Source of the DNA: Ottelia alismoides
Lineage: Eukaryota; Streptophyta; Magnoliopsida; Alismatales; Hydrocharitaceae
Assembly (NCBI GenBank): GCA_037367405.1
Contig: JAZKJV010004143.1
Coordinates: 236,374-300,373 of the forward strand
DNA: 64,000 bases
Direction of reading: 5' to 3'
Positions within the stretch are counted from its first letter, which is position 1. Each line of letters begins with the position of its first letter. The position numbers and the translations under genes were made by a program. The notes below the pieces were generated by a model that saw only the letters and a list, made by a program, of their open reading frames with translations, ran no database searches and was not told the DNA's origin. Below are positions 1 through 10,419 of this stretch, piece by piece.

Positions 1-78
1 GTCGTCCAACCTCGTCCAATAAGGCTCACGTGGCCTCCTTGTTTGCTCGCAACCATTTCATGCAGGTACTGGAGGCGG
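1..78 (+). repeat. Fragment of element B 5' LTR, left of the element A insertion
   Basis: These 78 bases match 38802-38878 with only a few differences, and the match resumes after element A at 14891. They therefore belong to the LTR of element B, whose other copy is the 3' LTR starting at 36755. The segment ends in a pyrimidine-rich TTTCATGCAG followed by GT, a possible splice acceptor inside the LTR-derived leader. The true left end of this LTR would lie roughly 2 kb before the window, so it cannot be checked here. Confidence 0.8.
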
Positions 79-3000
79 TGATGAATCCTCATTTATCACT
101 CTTTATTCTTTTATTTTAGCTAATTATCTTGGCAAAGCATCATGTAAATAGGTGTAAATACAATAACTTATCATCATGCATGCATGTGTTAATATCCTGT
201 AATTAGCATGTATTTGTGCAATAAAATAAAAGAATAAAGAAAAAAAAGAGAAAAAGAAGAAGGTGTTTAGAATAAATATTGAGCAACCCGAACCCAAAGA
301 GAGGGCCAAGCATTGGCCAGATCGCAAAATAAAATAAGTAGAGAGAGATAGGGCCACTCCACCTTATGTATCATGTGTACATAATTTATTTTTGCAAAAA
401 TAAATATAAAAATACGTTTTTACTTGTATATATTTCTAAGAATAAAATAAAAATCAAAAAATAAAATAAAAATAGAATAAAATTCTCTCTCTCACTTGTA
501 CATAATACATGTATATAGGCTTTCTTTTCTATTTATTTCATGCTTGTAATAAATACTAAAAATTGTTTTATATTCCAAAATTATGTTGTAAATAAATAAA
601 ATATAAAATTAGGGTATTTGTGTAAAAATAACAAATTAAAAATAATTGTACAAAATACATAGGTATTTTATACCTGTATATGACACATTATACTGTATAT
701 ACAATAATTTATTTTTCATAAAAATAAATAAAAATCACAGAAAAATAGTTTGAAAAATAACAAACATTTTTCATTTTATACACTTTGTAAGTAACGTCAT
801 TTACTATTTTTATTTAATTTGTAAATATTTTTGTAAATCTAATTTTCTGATTGGTCCACGGCAGATCATTGACTTGGGTCAACCCCCTCTTCGAGGGCTT
901 GACCCGACCCGACTACTCCGCCGAACCTTCTTTTCCCATTTACCCCGGCCGGATCATGCATCCGTTTGCCCTGAATTTCTTCCCGTGCCTTCCCCATGGA
1001 TCCAAGATCCTCGCGGATCCCTAGGGAAGCTCGGATCATTCTCAGATTGCGTGCCCTAGCCCGATTTCTCCAGCTACCTGGGAAGCTCTATAAATTCTTT
1101 CATTCGTCCCCCCAGCTGGGTAGCTCGCGCCGCACCCCTCTTCGATACCCTAGAACTCTTCAGTAAGGTGACAGCAGTCTGAGACGACCTTCGGTGGTCG
1201 ATTTGGTGTTGTGTAACCGAAGCTCCCCCTTCGTGGCCAGAGAACCGCCGCGAGAAGCCTCCTTCGCCCGTCGCAGCTTGGTTGAGGCAATAACCCCCGT
1301 CGATCATTCCACCTGGAGCTAAGGATCGTGTTCGGACCTTCAGGTACCCTCTTAGCCCTTCCTAGCTCCGCTTGTTATCCAATCTTTCCATTTTCCGCCG
1401 TCTGTGCTCCGCCAGCTCCGACCGGTCGGAGCTCCGTCATCCTCACCCATCCGTTCAGATCCTTCCGCACGCTCACCCTCCATATCCCTACGCAATCTGA
1501 TCATCTCAATCATCGTCTCCTGAGTCGAGATTAGGCTCGAAGTCTCATCTACCATTTTCGCCGGAGACCAACAGCCATTCCATGTCGCTTCTGTGGTGTT
1601 TATCCTTAATAACCTAGACTAGAGTTTGCCTCCAAGTCAGAGCAACTCATTGCAGGTCTTGTCGCGCGTGGAGAGCCCCCAGATCACCCTCGCCCATCCT
1701 CGCCGGAGCAGCTCCAGGTCACTTACGCCGCCTCGCCGATCCGACCGTTGGAGCGTCCATCCGAGCCAGCCTTCTGACGCGGAGTAGGCCCACGACTTCA
1801 CCGGTTCCTCCTAATCCTTCATCGGAGCCGAGGATTGCATCCTTGGGTCCGGTGAAGTTCACCCAGGCACAGTTCTTCCAGACGCCTCCTCCGTCGTTGG
1901 ATTGATGTCACCTCCCAGATTTCATCTCGACCGTTCATCTACTGGAGGTGTCAGACCGTTAGATGTTAGATCTAACGGCCCCGTACTAGCCACGTCCCCG
2001 ACAAGCCGACACCGTCAGATCTGACATCTAACGCATCAAGAGCCGCACGATCGCGTCCCATCAGCGGCCGACCCCTGTCCCCCATGCGTGTCTCACGTGC
2101 CGCCATGGGTATATTGCTCTTTTAATCCTGTGTTTATTTTGGTTTATGTTTTAGTTTGTAAAATAAAAGTTACAGTTGGACCATTTTGCATATTAGTTCT
2201 TGTAGTTTTTAATATTTACAGTTTAGTCCTTCCTGTTTGAAGGCACGTGCCTGTTCACGTGCATAGTGGGTTATTTGCATCATTTGTCCTGAACTTTTCC
2301 GTGTTAATGATTGATTGAATGTTTCTCAAATTTACATTTATACCCCTGTGAACGCTGATTTAGAGCATGTGCGCGTTTTAGTGGATAAATTGCAGATTCT
2401 ATCCTGGACTTTTATTGCTTGTTATCATTTAGTCCCAAAACTTAAATAAATTATATTTAGGTCTCTGTGATTTGTGTGTCTTGTTTTTAATCAAATAAAT
2501 ATCAAAAGAACTCCAAAAAATCCAAAATTTTTACACGTAGCTCCTGCTACTGTGTAGGATTTTTGTGACCAATTTTGATTTTATTTGATATTTTATAAAA
2601 TTAAAAAACCCGAAAAAGTGTCTCTGTTTGCTTTGAAAAATCTATTAAAAATATAAAAACACCTTTCAAAATTCCCAAAAATTTTCTGATTGCTTATTTT
2701 GTCTTGTTTTAGTTTCAGTGTGATTTTTGTTTTATTATCTTTCATAAAACCCTTAAAAATTGAAAAAGACTAAAAGCTTATAAAAATTATTAAAAATTCA
2801 TAAAAAATCAAATAAATGTGTTTTCAGTTTCCATAGGTAGCTTTTATTTTGTAGTTTCACATAAAATTGTTGTCCGGATTTTATAGGCACTTTATCTATT
2901 TTTAAAGTGCCTTTCAATCTCGGCTGCACACTGTTTTTATTTTTCTTCTTTCTTTTATTTTTAGAAAATTAAATAAAAATCAGAAAAATACCACAAAATT

Positions 3001-3410
3001 CCCAAAAACATCTAAATATTTTAAAAGCATAAAAAGATTTTTGTTTTGAATTTTTGAGTCAATTTGGACCTTTAAATAATTGCTTGAGTTTCACTTTTTG
3101 CCTTTCCTTTATTCCTTTTCTTATAAGAAAATAATTAAAAAAATAATTAAAAATTAAAAACCACCAAAAATTCTCTTCTTTCTTGGATTGCCTGACTACT
3201 TCGTAGTTTTCATTTCGTGCTCCTTGTGTTCGACCTCGCTAGCTATACCAGGTTAAATAACAAGCAAGACCGCTTGCCTCGTTTTTCGTGTTTGATTTCT
3301 TTCATTGGTGGTCAACTTTTTCTTGATTGAGCCATGCTTCGTCGGTTGGAGTCACAACGACCTTGATATGATTTTCTGAGACTTAACCCTGATCGGTTGA
3401 GCGCTCATCA
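79..3410 (+). repeat. 5' LTR of element A
   Basis: This 3332-bp repeat matches 11577-14890 along its whole length with scattered substitutions and small indels. It starts TG and ends CA. The left 850 bases are A/T-rich, followed by a GC-rich block with a TATA box at 1089, then a long A/T-rich tail. About 2.3 kb lies between the TATA box and the LTR end, so the transcribed leader inside the LTR is unusually long. Confidence 0.92.
1089..1094 (+). promoter_or_regulatory. TATA box of element A 5' LTR
   Basis: TATAAA lies in the context GCTCTATAAATTC at the edge of the GC-rich block and is conserved in the 3' LTR at 12600-12605. Its place in a GC-rich segment of an otherwise A/T-rich LTR fits an RNA polymerase II retrotransposon promoter. 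A CAG/GTACC junction near 1342 and an ATTGCAG/GT junction near 1656 downstream could be splice sites, which is inference only. Confidence 0.6.
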
Positions 3411-3413
3411 GAA

Positions 3414-3431
3414 TGGCATCGTTGCCGGGGA
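3414..3431 (+). other. Primer-binding site of element A, tRNA-Asp type
   Basis: Three bases after the LTR end is TGGCATCGTTGCCGGGGA. The plant tRNA-Asp 3' end calls for TGGCGCCGTTGCCGGGGA, so only two bases differ. This primer is characteristic of Athila-type elements and fixes both the sense orientation and the 5' LTR boundary at 3410. Confidence 0.85.
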
Positions 3432-3432
3432 G

Positions 3433-3609
3433 TACGACTTAGTAGTCGATTTTCCATTTTCGATTTTGTTTCTATTTTCTTTTTTTATTTTTCTTTATTT
3501 GTTTTTTATTTTTGTTCATATTTTTGTTTTCATTCCTTTTTCTTTGTTTTTATTCCTAGTTATTTATTTTATTTTATTTTTATTTTTATAACTGTGATCT
3601 GACTAGTTC
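3433..3609 (+). other. T-rich leader between primer site and gag remnant
   Basis: After a short lead the sequence becomes a run of T-rich, poly-pyrimidine low-complexity DNA (about 3450-3590) with no coding signal. In element B the comparable interval holds the Gag N-terminus, roughly 130 codons absent here. Element A has therefore probably lost the start of gag, with the T-rich tract lying next to the deletion. Confidence 0.5.
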
Positions 3610-5048
3610 ATGTTTCTCCGGAACGAGTACTTGAATAAATACTACCCACTCGGTCGGACGAATGCAGTGCGAGCCCTCATCAACAACTTCTTCATGCTTT
3701 CCAACGAGCAATTCCATGAGACATGGGACGGATTCAGAGAGCTCATTGACCGGTGTCCTCATCACGACATATCCATGCCCAACCTTGTTCAGAGTTTCTT
3801 CTGTGGGCTGATACCGGAGTTGCAGGGGCTAGTGAACGAATCTTGTGGAGGTTCCTATTTCGCCAAGGATGAGGATCAGGTCTGGGCCATGTACGAGGAG
3901 ATGGCAGAGAATTATACAGTCATGTCCCAGACCCGCCTTTACACACAGGGGAAGCCCACATCACAGGTCATGTACTATCGGAGGATAGCACAGGTCGATG
4001 CAGGTCCTTCCACATCTTCAGCAGCTGCAGCACAGGCAGAGTCGTCGGCCACTGATATGGGTATCATCATCGAGAAGTTAGACTGCATCGAGATCATTGA
4101 GAAGAAACAGTTAGGGCATGTCTCAGATAGATCAGATGGCACAGACGTTGAGTGACCTGAAGACCCAGATCATGTGTCTCTAGGAGGCACAGACGGCTTC
4201 TCAACCCCGTATCAGGTCACGGGTTGATCCCAACAGCAGCAGCAGCAGCTTGACCCAGCCCTCCGCCCACTACAGACAGGTGCACCATATTCAAGCGGAG
4301 TCATTCCAGCAGCCGCAGCAGCAGTACGTCTAGCTCCCACCGTCTCAGGACACTCAGATGGTAGTCTACCAGCAGGATCATCCCCTGGCAGTTCTTCCCC
4401 TACCCTCTTACGAGCAGGAGCCGTTGATGGAAGTCAACGGGATTTGGTACGACCGACCTCAGCTTGGGATCCACCGAGACCATCCCGGATTCCGATGGTC
4501 GACCGAAGGTGCCTTATCCCAGCAGCAACTCCAGTTCAGGGTGGCCAGTACGGCCAGCAGCAGCAGCCTAGTTCCCACAGCCACAGCCACACTACCAGCA
4601 GGGTCCTCGTCCCTATCAGCAGGAACAGGCGTGGAGGCAGCAGCAGCAGCCTCAGCAGTATTCTCACCAGTATCCCCCTCTTCCTTCCCAGCAGCAGCAG
4701 CCTCACTTCCAGAAAGGCAACCCGTCCGGTTCTCATAGACTAGCCTATGAGAACCCAACACTTGATGATTTAGTATGCCTTATCTCCGAGCAGCAGGCCA
4801 CTTTAAGGCGGGAGATGGACGAGTTCCGTCAGGAGATGATGGAGATCGTGAAGGGTAAGGCCGCCATACCTGCTCAGATCGAGTCGAATCTGAACAAGCT
4901 GAAGAGGAAGTCTGAGCAGGTAGAGTTTACAGAGGTTACCACTCCTGGTGACTCATTGGGTGATATTACTGCATATACTTTTGATGCTGACTTTGTTACA
5001 CTTAGGAGTGGTAGGATGCCAACCAGCGGCGCCTCGTCTGAGCGATGA
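3610..5048 (+). pseudogene. gag: gag of element A (N-terminally deleted, frameshifted)
   Basis: Gag forms the particle that packages the element RNA. The open stretch at 3610-4155 contains NEYLNKYYPLGRTNAVRALI, then FHETWDGFRELIDRCPHHDI, LVQSFFCGL and GGSYFAKDEDQVW. All align with the retrotransposon Gag domain of element B (FLHKFYPLNRLNQMPARISN, LVQHFFGGL, GGSHFNKDEHVVW). After a TGA at about 4155 the frame is broken through a glutamine-rich stretch with CAG runs near 4225-4330 and 4555-4650. A recognisable Gag tail returns at 4815-5048 with VTLRSGRMP, the Athila-type (A/V)(I/V)TLRSG(R/K) motif. The first third of the domain is missing and there is no clean start codon. Dead copy. Confidence 0.85.
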
Positions 5049-5800
5049 CACCATGATGACTCAAGAGCGCCAGACAAGGAGGAGAGCGGTGCTAATGCCG
5101 CTCATAATGATGTTGATGATGGTGGTGCTGACGCCACCAAGGATGTAGATTTAGCCGACGGTACTGAGGCCGTCACTTCACCAGATGCAGGAGGCGGTGC
5201 TGATGCCACCAGACATGTTGATGCTGAGACAGAGTACGGTGCTTATGCCGCAAGTTCACATGTCGCGGGTGGTACTGAGCCTGCCCATTCTATTCCTGTT
5301 ACATTTCCTTCTATTCTTGTATCTCGGGACTATTCAGGAAAATCGAAAAAAATTAATAAAGGAAAGGGTTATTTACTTGTGAGTCCATCTGCGATACCTG
5401 GAGATATTTGTATGGATTCTTTCTCGCCACAGCAGCAGGGACCCGATCCTAGCCCTCCATCTGAGAAGGGCCCAGCCATCCCCTTCCCTCAAGCACTCCG
5501 CTTGGCTAAGGGGAATAAAAAGAAAATTCAAAAAAAATCCTAGCTGTTAGAGTTCAGGCAGCAGATGATAGACAGATTAAAGATTCAGCTGACTCTATAG
5601 GAGGCCCTCGAGCACATACCTCTCTTCTAGAGGAACCTTAGAGAGAAGACCACCATTCATAGGAAGAAGAGGAACCACCATGAAGAGATCTATGTGCTCA
5701 CTCGGGCCACCTGCTTCGCCATTCAGAACCGTCGCCAGCCAAGAGGCCAGATGCAGGAGCTCCCTACGTCAGATGTCACATCCATGAGCAGAGATTCGAT
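5049..5800 (+). other. Degenerate Gag-to-protease linker of element A
   Basis: No open frame runs through this interval. Repeated GGTGCTGATGCC-like phrases near 5086-5245 suggest a decayed acidic repeat. The stretch around 5640-5800 still reads as charged, pol-like sequence ahead of the protease. It has the same position as the 23540-24045 linker of element B. Confidence 0.5.
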
Positions 5801-6268
5801 CGGACTATATTAGACAGCGGCTCTTCCATCAACCTACTTCCAACAGCCTTACTCGACCGATTCGAGTTTGGCCCTCTTCGACAGAGTAGGACAGTCCTTT
5901 AGTTTGTTGATAGATATGTCAAGAGGCCAAAGAAGTTGTTGAAGGACGTGGTCATCACAATTCAGGGCCTGAAATTCCCCGTGGACTTCGTTGTATTGGA
6001 CATGGAGATCCATGAGTCTGTGACTGATACCCCCATCATTCTAGGATGCCCGTTCTTGGCCACAGCCAAGGCAGTATCCGATCATGATAGCGGGAAGGTA
6101 TACTTTCGCATCGAGGGTGAGAATATACAAATAGAGACGATCGATGAGACCAGAGCGCGAGATTCAGCCTGCTCAGAGCAGCTCAGCGATTCTAAGCAGT
6201 TGATAGAGGCAGAGCAAGACGTCCACCAGGAGTGTGATTTTGTGATCACAGATGATGAAGTCGTTTAG
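5801..6268 (+). pseudogene. Protease domain of element A
   Basis: An aspartic protease domain that would cleave the polyprotein. The active-site segment TILDSGSSINLLP starts at about 5807 and is followed by FGPLRQSR. A TAG at about 5900 interrupts the frame. It then continues in the same frame with KRPKKLLKDVVITIQGLKFP, DFVVLDME and TPIILGCPFLATAKA up to 6268. The same order occurs in element B at 24061-24350. The catalytic D-S-G is intact, but the in-frame stop and lack of a start make it a pseudogene. Confidence 0.85.
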
Positions 6269-6598
6269 TCAGATCCCGTTTCACGAGCCATCCTCTCACA
6301 CTCAGATCCCACATATTCTCAGATTCCAACAGATGAGAGCTTGGAGAGCACACTCTTGGCAGAGGACACATTCGAGGCTAAGGTCGTTTTCAGGATAGCG
6401 AGGCAGTTGATATTTCTTTTGATTCAGATTCAGATCCCTCGGAGTCAGATTTTGATTGGGCAGAGTTTGATGAGTTGATTCCATGTCTGATTCCTACAGA
6501 GCCAGCAGTTAGGGTGGAGACTGATCCGATATATAGATACACTAGCAAAGCAGTCTTCACCAGATTTTCATGATCAGCGAGAGTTTTCCCATGCAGAT
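6269..6598 (+). other. Protease-to-RT linker of element A
   Basis: About 330 bases with no continuous open frame. Codon-like composition with serine- and acid-rich phrases suggests a decayed variable linker like the acidic linker of element B at 24440-24780. No domain is recognisable. Confidence 0.4.
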
Positions 6599-7695
6599 TT
6601 GGTTGTTTTCACTCAGACTTTTCAGATGTCAGATTTGCCAACTCCCAGTTGTCCAGAGTTGAAGCCCTTGCCGCAGTCGCTGAAGTGTAGATTCCTTGCG
6701 GGAGAGCATGAGATGCACCCAGTCATTATCTCAGCAGATTTGACTGGAGAGCAAGAATCTCGTTTGATGGAGGTTCTTGAAAAAAACCGCAAGGCGATAG
6801 GATGGAGTGTAGCTGATCTACAGGAGATAAGTCGGGTCATATGCTCCCACCAAATCTATCTCGAAGAGGACGCCAAGCCGTCACGTGAATTCCAGCAGCG
6901 GCTGAACCCAAATCTTTGAGAGGTTGCCATGAAGGAAATCTCGAAATGGTGGAGCGCCGATTTTATCTACCCCATCTCCGACTCCAAGTGGGTTAGTCCA
7001 TTACATGTAGTGCCCAAGAAGACGGGCATCACTACAGTTATGAGTGAGTCTGGAGAGGAGATCGCTACCCGGGTATCCACTTCTTGGAGGGTTGTGTGGA
7101 CTACAAACGATTGAACCAGACCACCAAGAAGGATCATTTCCTGTTGCCTTTTATTGATCGGATTATAGAGAGGCTAGCTGGGAAGAGTCGCTACTATTTC
7201 CTTGACGGGTACTCCGGCTATAACTAGGTGGCCATTGCGCCCGAAGATCAGGACAAGACTACATTCACATGTCCCTTTGGGACATATGCTTTCAGACGGA
7301 TGCCCTTTGATCTATGTAACGCCCCGGCGACATTCCAAAGGTGCATGTTGTTCATCTTCTCGGATATGGTGGGTGAGTGCTTGGAGGTCTTCATGGATAA
7401 CTTTTCGGTCTATGGCGATGGGTTTGATGCTTGTCTTGACTTTCTAGACCGCGTCCTTCAGCGATGCATCGAGGTCCATCTTGTATTATCCTGGGAGAAG
7501 AGTCACTTCATGGTGACTCAAGGGACGGTACTTGGTCATATCATCTCCAACAGGGGCATTGAGGTTGATCAGACCAAGGTGGATATCATCAGGAAACTCA
7601 ATCCATCGTCCAACTTGCGATAGTTATAGTCTTTTCTGGGGCACGTCGATTTCTACCGACGATTCATTCATGATTTCAGAAGGATTGTCCGACCA
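6599..7695 (+). pseudogene. pol: Reverse transcriptase of element A
   Basis: RNA-dependent DNA polymerase of the gypsy type. In order: an RT lead-in (ELKPLPQSLKCRFL, then NRKAIGWSVADLQEI), HQIYLEEDAKPSREFQQRLN, a TGA at 6917, then DFIYPISDSKWVSPLHVVPK. A frameshift near 7095 follows, then YYFLDGYSGYN, a TAG, PFGTYAFRRMPF, LCNAPATFQRCM and the active-site segment EVFMDNFSVYG near 7383-7415. The family motif is F/Y-x-D-D; here the second aspartate reads as asparagine, as in element B. A TAG at about 7621 breaks the link to the connection domain ([16 protein letters not shown] at 7632-7680). At least three stops and one frameshift make it inactive. Confidence 0.9.
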
Positions 7696-8292
7696 TTGAC
7701 TGATTTGCTGACCAAAGACACCGAGTTCATTGTAGATCTCAAGAGTTTAGTTATTGAGGCTCCTGTCCTTCAGCTGCCTGATTGGTCTCTCCCATTCAAG
7801 ATCATGACGGATGCCTCCGATTTTGCCGTAGGGACCGTGCTGGGACAGAGGAGGGATGGAGTGCCATTTGACATTCACTACGCTAGCCGTACATTGGATG
7901 CCGCGCAGCAGAACTATACCGTCACTGAGAAGGAGATGCTAGCCGTAGTCTTTACCTTAGAGAAGTTCAGATCATACATCATTGGATCTAAAGTGACTAT
8001 CTTCACATATCATACCGCCATCAGGTACCTCATGGCAAAGAAGGATGCTAAAGCGAGACTTACTAGATGGATCCTTCTACTCCAGGAATTTGACATTGAG
8101 ATTAAGGATAAGCCTGGAGTCAAGAATGTGGTGGCGGATCATCTCTCCCGATTAGAGCATCTTGAGGAATATGAGCAGGCTGATCCTATTTCTGAGACTT
8201 TCCCAGATGAGGCGAACCTTGTTATCGCCTCGCTCTCGTGGTACGCCGACATTGTGAATTATCTTATTACCAAGAAAGTTCCACAAGGCTAG
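7696..8292 (+). pseudogene. pol: RNase H domain of element A
   Basis: RNase H would degrade the RNA strand of the RNA/DNA hybrid. The open stretch reads [15 protein letters not shown] lead-in, [56 protein letters not shown], and ends in the family signature [14 protein letters not shown]. The first catalytic D (TDAS) and the E of TEKE are present. The usual TDH reads TYH, so a catalytic aspartate may be lost. This is the longest intact stretch of element A pol. Confidence 0.88.
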
Positions 8293-9520
8293 CCCAGGCA
8301 GCGACTTGAGACCTTACTCGCGAAGGCCAAGTTCTACCATTGGGAGGATCCCATCCTTTATCATGAAGGAGGGGATAGTGTCTAGCGTCGGTGCATTCCT
8401 CAGGAGGAGCATCATAGCGTCCTCACATACTGCTACAAGCTTGAGCCAAGAGGACATCACTCTGGGAGGAGAACGACACAGAAAGTGCTCCAATCTGGCC
8501 AATGGTGGCCTACCCTCTTCAAGGATTCTAATGAATTCGTGAAGAGATGTACCGACTGTCAGAGGATGGGCACTTGTAGACAGCATGATACGATGCCGAT
8601 GCATCCCATTCACTTCTGTGAGGTTTTTGACACATGGGACATCGATTTCATGAGTCCATTCCCTAAGAGTCGGGGATTTGAGTACATTCTGTTGGCTGTT
8701 GATTATGTTAGTCGTTGGGTTGAGGCCATCCTCGTCTGAACCGCAGATGCTAAGACTGTATGCAGATTTTTGAAGAAGAATATCATTTCACGGTTCGGGG
8801 TACCTAGAGTGTTGATATCTGACGGGGGGTCTCATTTCGTCAACGACAAGGTAAAGGCCCTTGTTAGCGAGTTCGGCATATACCATCGAGTAGCCACTCC
8901 ATATCATCCTCAGGCTAATGGTCTAGCCGAAGTGTCGAACAGGAAGATCAAGACTATATTGCAGAAGGTCGTCCGCCCTAACCGAAAGGATTGGTCACAA
9001 CTTTTGGACTCGTTCTTATGGGCATATCGGACTTCCTTCAAGACTCCTTTGGGTACATCTCCATTTCATCTCGTTTATGGCAAGCCCTGCCATTTACCTG
9101 TTGAGATTAGGCATAAGTCACTTTGGGTTGTCATAGACATATTATTGGATCCAGTAAGTGTAGGAGATCAGAGGAAGGTAGAGTTGGCAGCCTTGGAGGA
9201 GCTTAGAGATCCAGCCTTTTCGAGCAGCCTATAATACAAGGAGAGAGTGAAGAAGTGGCACGATTCCCATATCAGCCACAAGCAGTTTGAGCCAGATCAG
9301 AGAGTATGATTGTTCGATGCTAGGCTTAGATTATTTCCAGGGAAGTTATAAAGCAAAAGGAAGGGACCATACCTGGTCCGAAAGGTACGTGACAATGGAA
9401 GCATTGACATATCCGAAATGTCATCTGATTCTACCTTTCGTGTTAACGGACAGCGGCTCAAACCATATCTAGATCATGAGCCACTGGTCGTTGACGTCGT
9501 CCTATTCATTTTGCGTGAGA
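8293..9520 (+). pseudogene. pol: Integrase of element A
   Basis: Integrase joins the cDNA to the chromosome. A zinc-binding N-terminus is recognisable in broken frames (HHSG near 8455, then CTDCQRMG at 8551-8574). The catalytic core follows: DIDFMSPFP near 8641, [14 protein letters not shown], a TGA at about 8738, LISDGGSHFVND near 8812 and ANGLAEVSNRKIK near 8920. Counting from the second D to the E gives 35 residues between them, as in D,D-35-E integrases. The C-terminus (PFHLVYGKPCHLPVE, then after stops the RVNGQRLKPYL end near 9430-9470) matches element B. No chromodomain is seen. Stops at 8738, 9232, 9307 and 9349 kill it. Confidence 0.88.
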
Positions 9521-9620
9521 TGTGCTCTTTGACTCACATCTATTGCATCTCATGCCTGATTATCACTGTCTTCCGCTACCATTCTTCAGTCCAACATCCC
9601 ATTTGCATGTTATGATTATG

Positions 9621-10015
9621 CTATACTTAGGATGTACTTTACCCTAAGTATAGGGGGTATCAGACTTTTGATTTCTCTTTTGATTCTTTTTACCTCTGTT
9701 TTGCTGCCTATACTTAGGGATATTTTACCCTAAGTATAGGGGAGGTAGACCCTGTACATTCTTCCACTCGGATTTTCCTTTATGTACAGTCTACTATACT
9801 TAGGATTACGTGATCCTAAGTATAGGGGGAAACACCGAGATCCTTTCATTCTATTCATTGATTCGTCGTTGTAGTATAGCTATTCCTTTTCACTTCCCTA
9901 TACTAAGCACGAGTTATGTCTTCTTCATCACGCTTGATCCACTCTGAAGACATCGTTTGAGCTAAGTATAGGGGGGTGCCGTATATATTTCATATATACT
10001 TTAGCCATAACTCGT
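9621..10015 (+). repeat. Hairpin array with polypurine-like 3' arms (element A)
   Basis: Three near-perfect stem-loops follow the integrase: 9621-9657, 9708-9742 and 9793-9829. Each has a left arm CTATACTTAGG and a right arm CCTAAGTATAGGGG, with loops of 6-11 bases. A fourth, longer one spans about 9896-9976 and ends CTAAGTATAGGGGGGTG, almost identical to the real polypurine tract and LTR start at 11565-11578. A further pairing joins CACGAGTTATG (9909) with CATAACTCGTAC (10005). The same series occurs in element B at 34068-34470, so it is a family feature. Confidence 0.85.
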
Positions 10016-10059
10016 ACTTTGTATGAGTGTGTTAATAAATAAAATGGCTAAAATCCTTT

Positions 10060-10400
10060 ATCTAAAAACCCATGAAAATTTAAAATTTTTTCTTCTACAT
10101 AAAATTCTTTCTTGCACAAACATAGCTACTTATAAAAATTATTTTTGTACAAACGTTTGTAAAAATGTTTTGTGTGTAAAAAGTTTGTAAATATTTTGGT
10201 ATCAAAACTATGTATATTGTACAAAATTTTTGTAAAATGTTTGAAAAACAAAAGTTTGCAAAAACCCTTGTGTAAATGTGTGTAAATAGTTTGCAAAACT
10301 TCTGCATCCATGCATTCATTCATTCAAACATTTTTCAAAAATTTTGCACATTTTCAAAAATTTGCATAAAAAGATTTTTGTATATACTTGTACAGTTTTT
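10060..10400 (+). repeat. TTTGTAAAA-type degenerate tandem tract (element A)
   Basis: The sequence is built from variations of TTTGTAAAAATGTTTG every 15-25 bases, with no coding signal. A longer version (about 1.1 kb) lies at the same place in element B. It resembles expanded simple sequence in the element 3' untranslated region. Confidence 0.65.
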
Positions 10401-10419
10401 CTGAATCATCGTTGATATT

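Noticed and set aside
3414..3431. A tRNA gene fragment
   Set aside because: Only the 18 bases complementary to the tRNA 3' end are present, at the exact place of a retrotransposon primer site.
4358..4761. Overlapping open frames on both strands (about 100-126 codons) in element A
   Set aside because: They arise from CAG/CTG-rich glutamine-coding repeats of decayed gag; no frame carries a domain.
9621..9830. Regularly spaced repeats that superficially resemble a CRISPR array or terminators
   Set aside because: They are three palindromes with unequal spacing inside a plant gypsy element, without cas genes, and shared with a sister element.
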